Shown here one piece after another: positions 5,801 through 6,722 of a stretch of 6,722 nt of DNA (the first letter of the stretch is position 1; the number at the start of each line of letters is the position of its first letter). The notes beneath the pieces were generated by a model. That model did not search any database and was not told the DNA's origin. It worked only from the letters and a program-made list of their open reading frames with translations. Source of the stretch: Vulcanimicrobiota bacterium (GTDB lineage Bacteria > Vulcanimicrobiota > Vulcanimicrobiia > Vulcanimicrobiales > Vulcanimicrobiaceae). The stretch is from contig JASHTE010000318.1 of the NCBI GenBank assembly GCA_030040695.1, positions 1 through 6,722 of the forward strand, read 5' to 3'. The translations under genes were made by a program, and so were the position numbers.

Positions 5801-5817
5801 GAAGGAGTCCCCGCGTG
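5801..5817 (+). promoter_or_regulatory. Consensus Shine-Dalgarno plus GTG ahead of, and out of frame with, citrate synthase
   Basis: GAAGGAG (5801-5807) is followed 7 nt later by GTG at 5815, an ideal initiation geometry. It is better than the GGGAAG-type site directly before the citrate synthase ATG. The GTG frame is shifted relative to ATG 5840 and runs 69 codons into the gene. The encoded peptide is Arg/His-rich like other shadow frames, so a regulatory leader or chance is likelier than a functional protein. Confidence 0.3.
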
Positions 5818-5839
5818 CACAGCACGCCGGGAAGTGAGC

Positions 5840-6722
5840 ATGAACGAAGTATTGAGCGCTCCACAATCAATCGGTCAGACCGGGCTTCGCGACGCGGTCG
5901 TCGGCGACACGCGGCTCTCCTCGATCAACGGGGAGAAAGGCGAGCTCATCTACCGTGGCATCGACATCCACGATCTTGCGCGTTCCTCTACGTTCGAGGA
6001 GGTCGCGTACCTCCTCTGGTTTGACGCGTTGCCGTCGAGGACACATCTGGACGCCTTTCGTGCAAACTTGAACCAGCGTCGCGCACTTCCCGCACAGGTC
6101 GTCGCCGTTCTGCGGGATCTTCCGCGCGACGGCACACCGATGGATGCGCTGCGTACCGCCGTTTCAGCGCTCGGGCTCTTTGACGCTAACGTGAACGACA
6201 TGTCGCGCGACGCGCAGGTTGAGAAGGCGCTCACCCTTACGGCGCTCTTCCCCTCGATCCTCGCGGCCTACTATCGAATCTCCCAAGGCCTCGAACCGGT
6301 CACACCGGACCCTGCGCTCGATACCGCGGCAAACTTTCTCCACATGTTCACCGGGAAGAAGGCCGACGACAAAGCGGCTCGCGTACTCGATGTCTCGCTC
6401 ATCCTTCACGCAGATCACGGTATGAACGCTTCGACGTTTGCCGCACTCGTTACGGCCTCGACGCTCTCCGATATGTACTCGGCTGTCACGTCGGCGATCG
6501 GTGCGCTCAAAGGCCCGCTCCATGGCGGCGCCAACGAGGGTGTGATCCACAACCTGCTCGAGATCGGCGAGATGGAGAGCGTCGACGGGTGGGTCGACCG
6601 CAAACTTGCTGCGCACGAGAAAATCATGGGTTTTGGCCACGCGGTGTATAAGGCGTACGATCCGCGTGCCACCGAGCTGAAGCGCATCGCGAAGGAAGTC
6701 GGTGAGGCCGCCGGCACGACCA
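5840..6722 (+). CDS. gltA: Citrate synthase (N-terminal 294 residues; runs off the window)
   Basis: Translation from ATG 5840 gives a type I citrate synthase that condenses oxaloacetate with acetyl-CoA as the entry step of the TCA cycle. RLSSINGEKGELIYRGIDI (25-43) is the family N-terminal motif. Substrate-site motifs follow: LHADHGMNAST (189-199), GPLHGGANE (225-233) with catalytic His228, and GFGHAVYKAYDPRA (264-277) with His267 and Arg276. The catalytic Asp and the last roughly 75-80 residues lie beyond the right edge. Position 268 is Ala where many homologues have Arg; the Ala form also occurs in genuine citrate synthases. 2-Methylcitrate synthase cannot be excluded from this portion. GGGAAG lies 6 nt before the start as a partial ribosome site, and an in-frame GTG at 5834 is an alternative start. 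The gene is transcribed divergently from mdh, whose product supplies oxaloacetate. Confidence 0.95.
   Translation, partial: MNEVLSAPQSIGQTGLRDAVVGDTRLSSINGEKGELIYRGIDIHDLARSSTFEEVAYLLWFDALPSRTHLDAFRANLNQRRALPAQVVAVLRDLPRDGTPMDALRTAVSALGLFDANVNDMSRDAQVEKALTLTALFPSILAAYYRISQGLEPVTPDPALDTAANFLHMFTGKKADDKAARVLDVSLILHADHGMNASTFAALVTASTLSDMYSAVTSAIGALKGPLHGGANEGVIHNLLEIGEMESVDGWVDRKLAAHEKIMGFGHAVYKAYDPRATELKRIAKEVGEAAGTT

Larger units (their letters stand above)
5676..5839. promoter_or_regulatory. Divergent intergenic region between mdh and citrate synthase
   Basis: These 164 bp must hold the promoters of both genes. I see no strong -35/-10 pair on either strand. The best weak candidate for citrate synthase is TTACCC (5771-5776), a 17-nt spacer and TAGAGA (5794-5799), which matches consensus at only 3 of 6 positions in each box. 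An imperfect inverted repeat GGGCGGT (5744-5750) / ACCCGCCC (5773-5780) and the palindrome CCCATGGG (5778-5785) are possible regulator sites. A G-tract run occupies 5727-5754. Confidence 0.55.

Noticed and set aside
1..6722. CRISPR array, insertion sequence, tRNA, rRNA or prophage elements
   Set aside because: No spaced direct repeats, transposase or integrase motifs, tRNA-like cloverleaf or rRNA segments were seen on either strand by inspection.

Overview
The window is bacterial chromosomal DNA, GC-rich (estimated around 60% by eye), with densely packed genes. It contains no RNA gene, mobile element or CRISPR array that I can see. I cannot assign a phylum. A bacterial-type -10 box, Shine-Dalgarno sequences and a short LDH-like malate dehydrogenase beside a citrate synthase fit many GC-rich bacterial lineages, including uncultured ones.

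Layout, following transcription. (A) Positions 4115 down to 1, minus strand: a five-gene glycan or nucleotide-sugar operon. Its order is a membrane-anchored GT2 glycosyltransferase, a DegT/StrS-type aminotransferase, a Gfo/Idh/MocA dehydrogenase, a WbpD/WlbB-like left-handed-beta-helix N-acetyltransferase with a C-terminal zinc ribbon, and a partial NAD(P)/FAD oxidoreductase that runs off the left edge. All four junctions are 4-nt stop/start overlaps (GTGA, ATGA, ATGA, GTGA), so translation is probably coupled. The dehydrogenase, aminotransferase and acetyltransferase are the enzyme types that make 3-acetamido sugars such as UDP-GlcNAc(3NAc)A, and the glycosyltransferase and FAD enzyme fit surface-glycan assembly. 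(B) Positions 4116-4267: a gene-poor strip holding a plausible promoter with a perfect palindrome in its spacer, plus two small inverted repeats. (C) Positions 5675 down to 4268, minus strand: malate dehydrogenase followed by a 153-residue protein I do not recognise. (D) Positions 5676-5839: a divergent intergenic region with a run of five G-tracts. (E) Position 5840 to the right edge, plus strand: citrate synthase, truncated by the window. Malate dehydrogenase and citrate synthase, which make and use oxaloacetate, are therefore divergently transcribed.

The most striking observation is an in-frame TGA at codon 158 of the aminotransferase (2680-2682). The reading frame continues unchanged on both sides, and the conserved pyridine-binding Asp and Schiff-base Lys lie just beyond the stop. 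A nonsense mutation or a base-call error is the simplest explanation. A hairpin 20 nt downstream loosely matches bacterial SECIS geometry, but Sec is unlikely at this site. If the stop is real, the middle step of the amino-sugar pathway is lost and the coupled downstream genes may suffer polarity. I found no convincing novel defence or mobile system; the other items are regulatory candidates.
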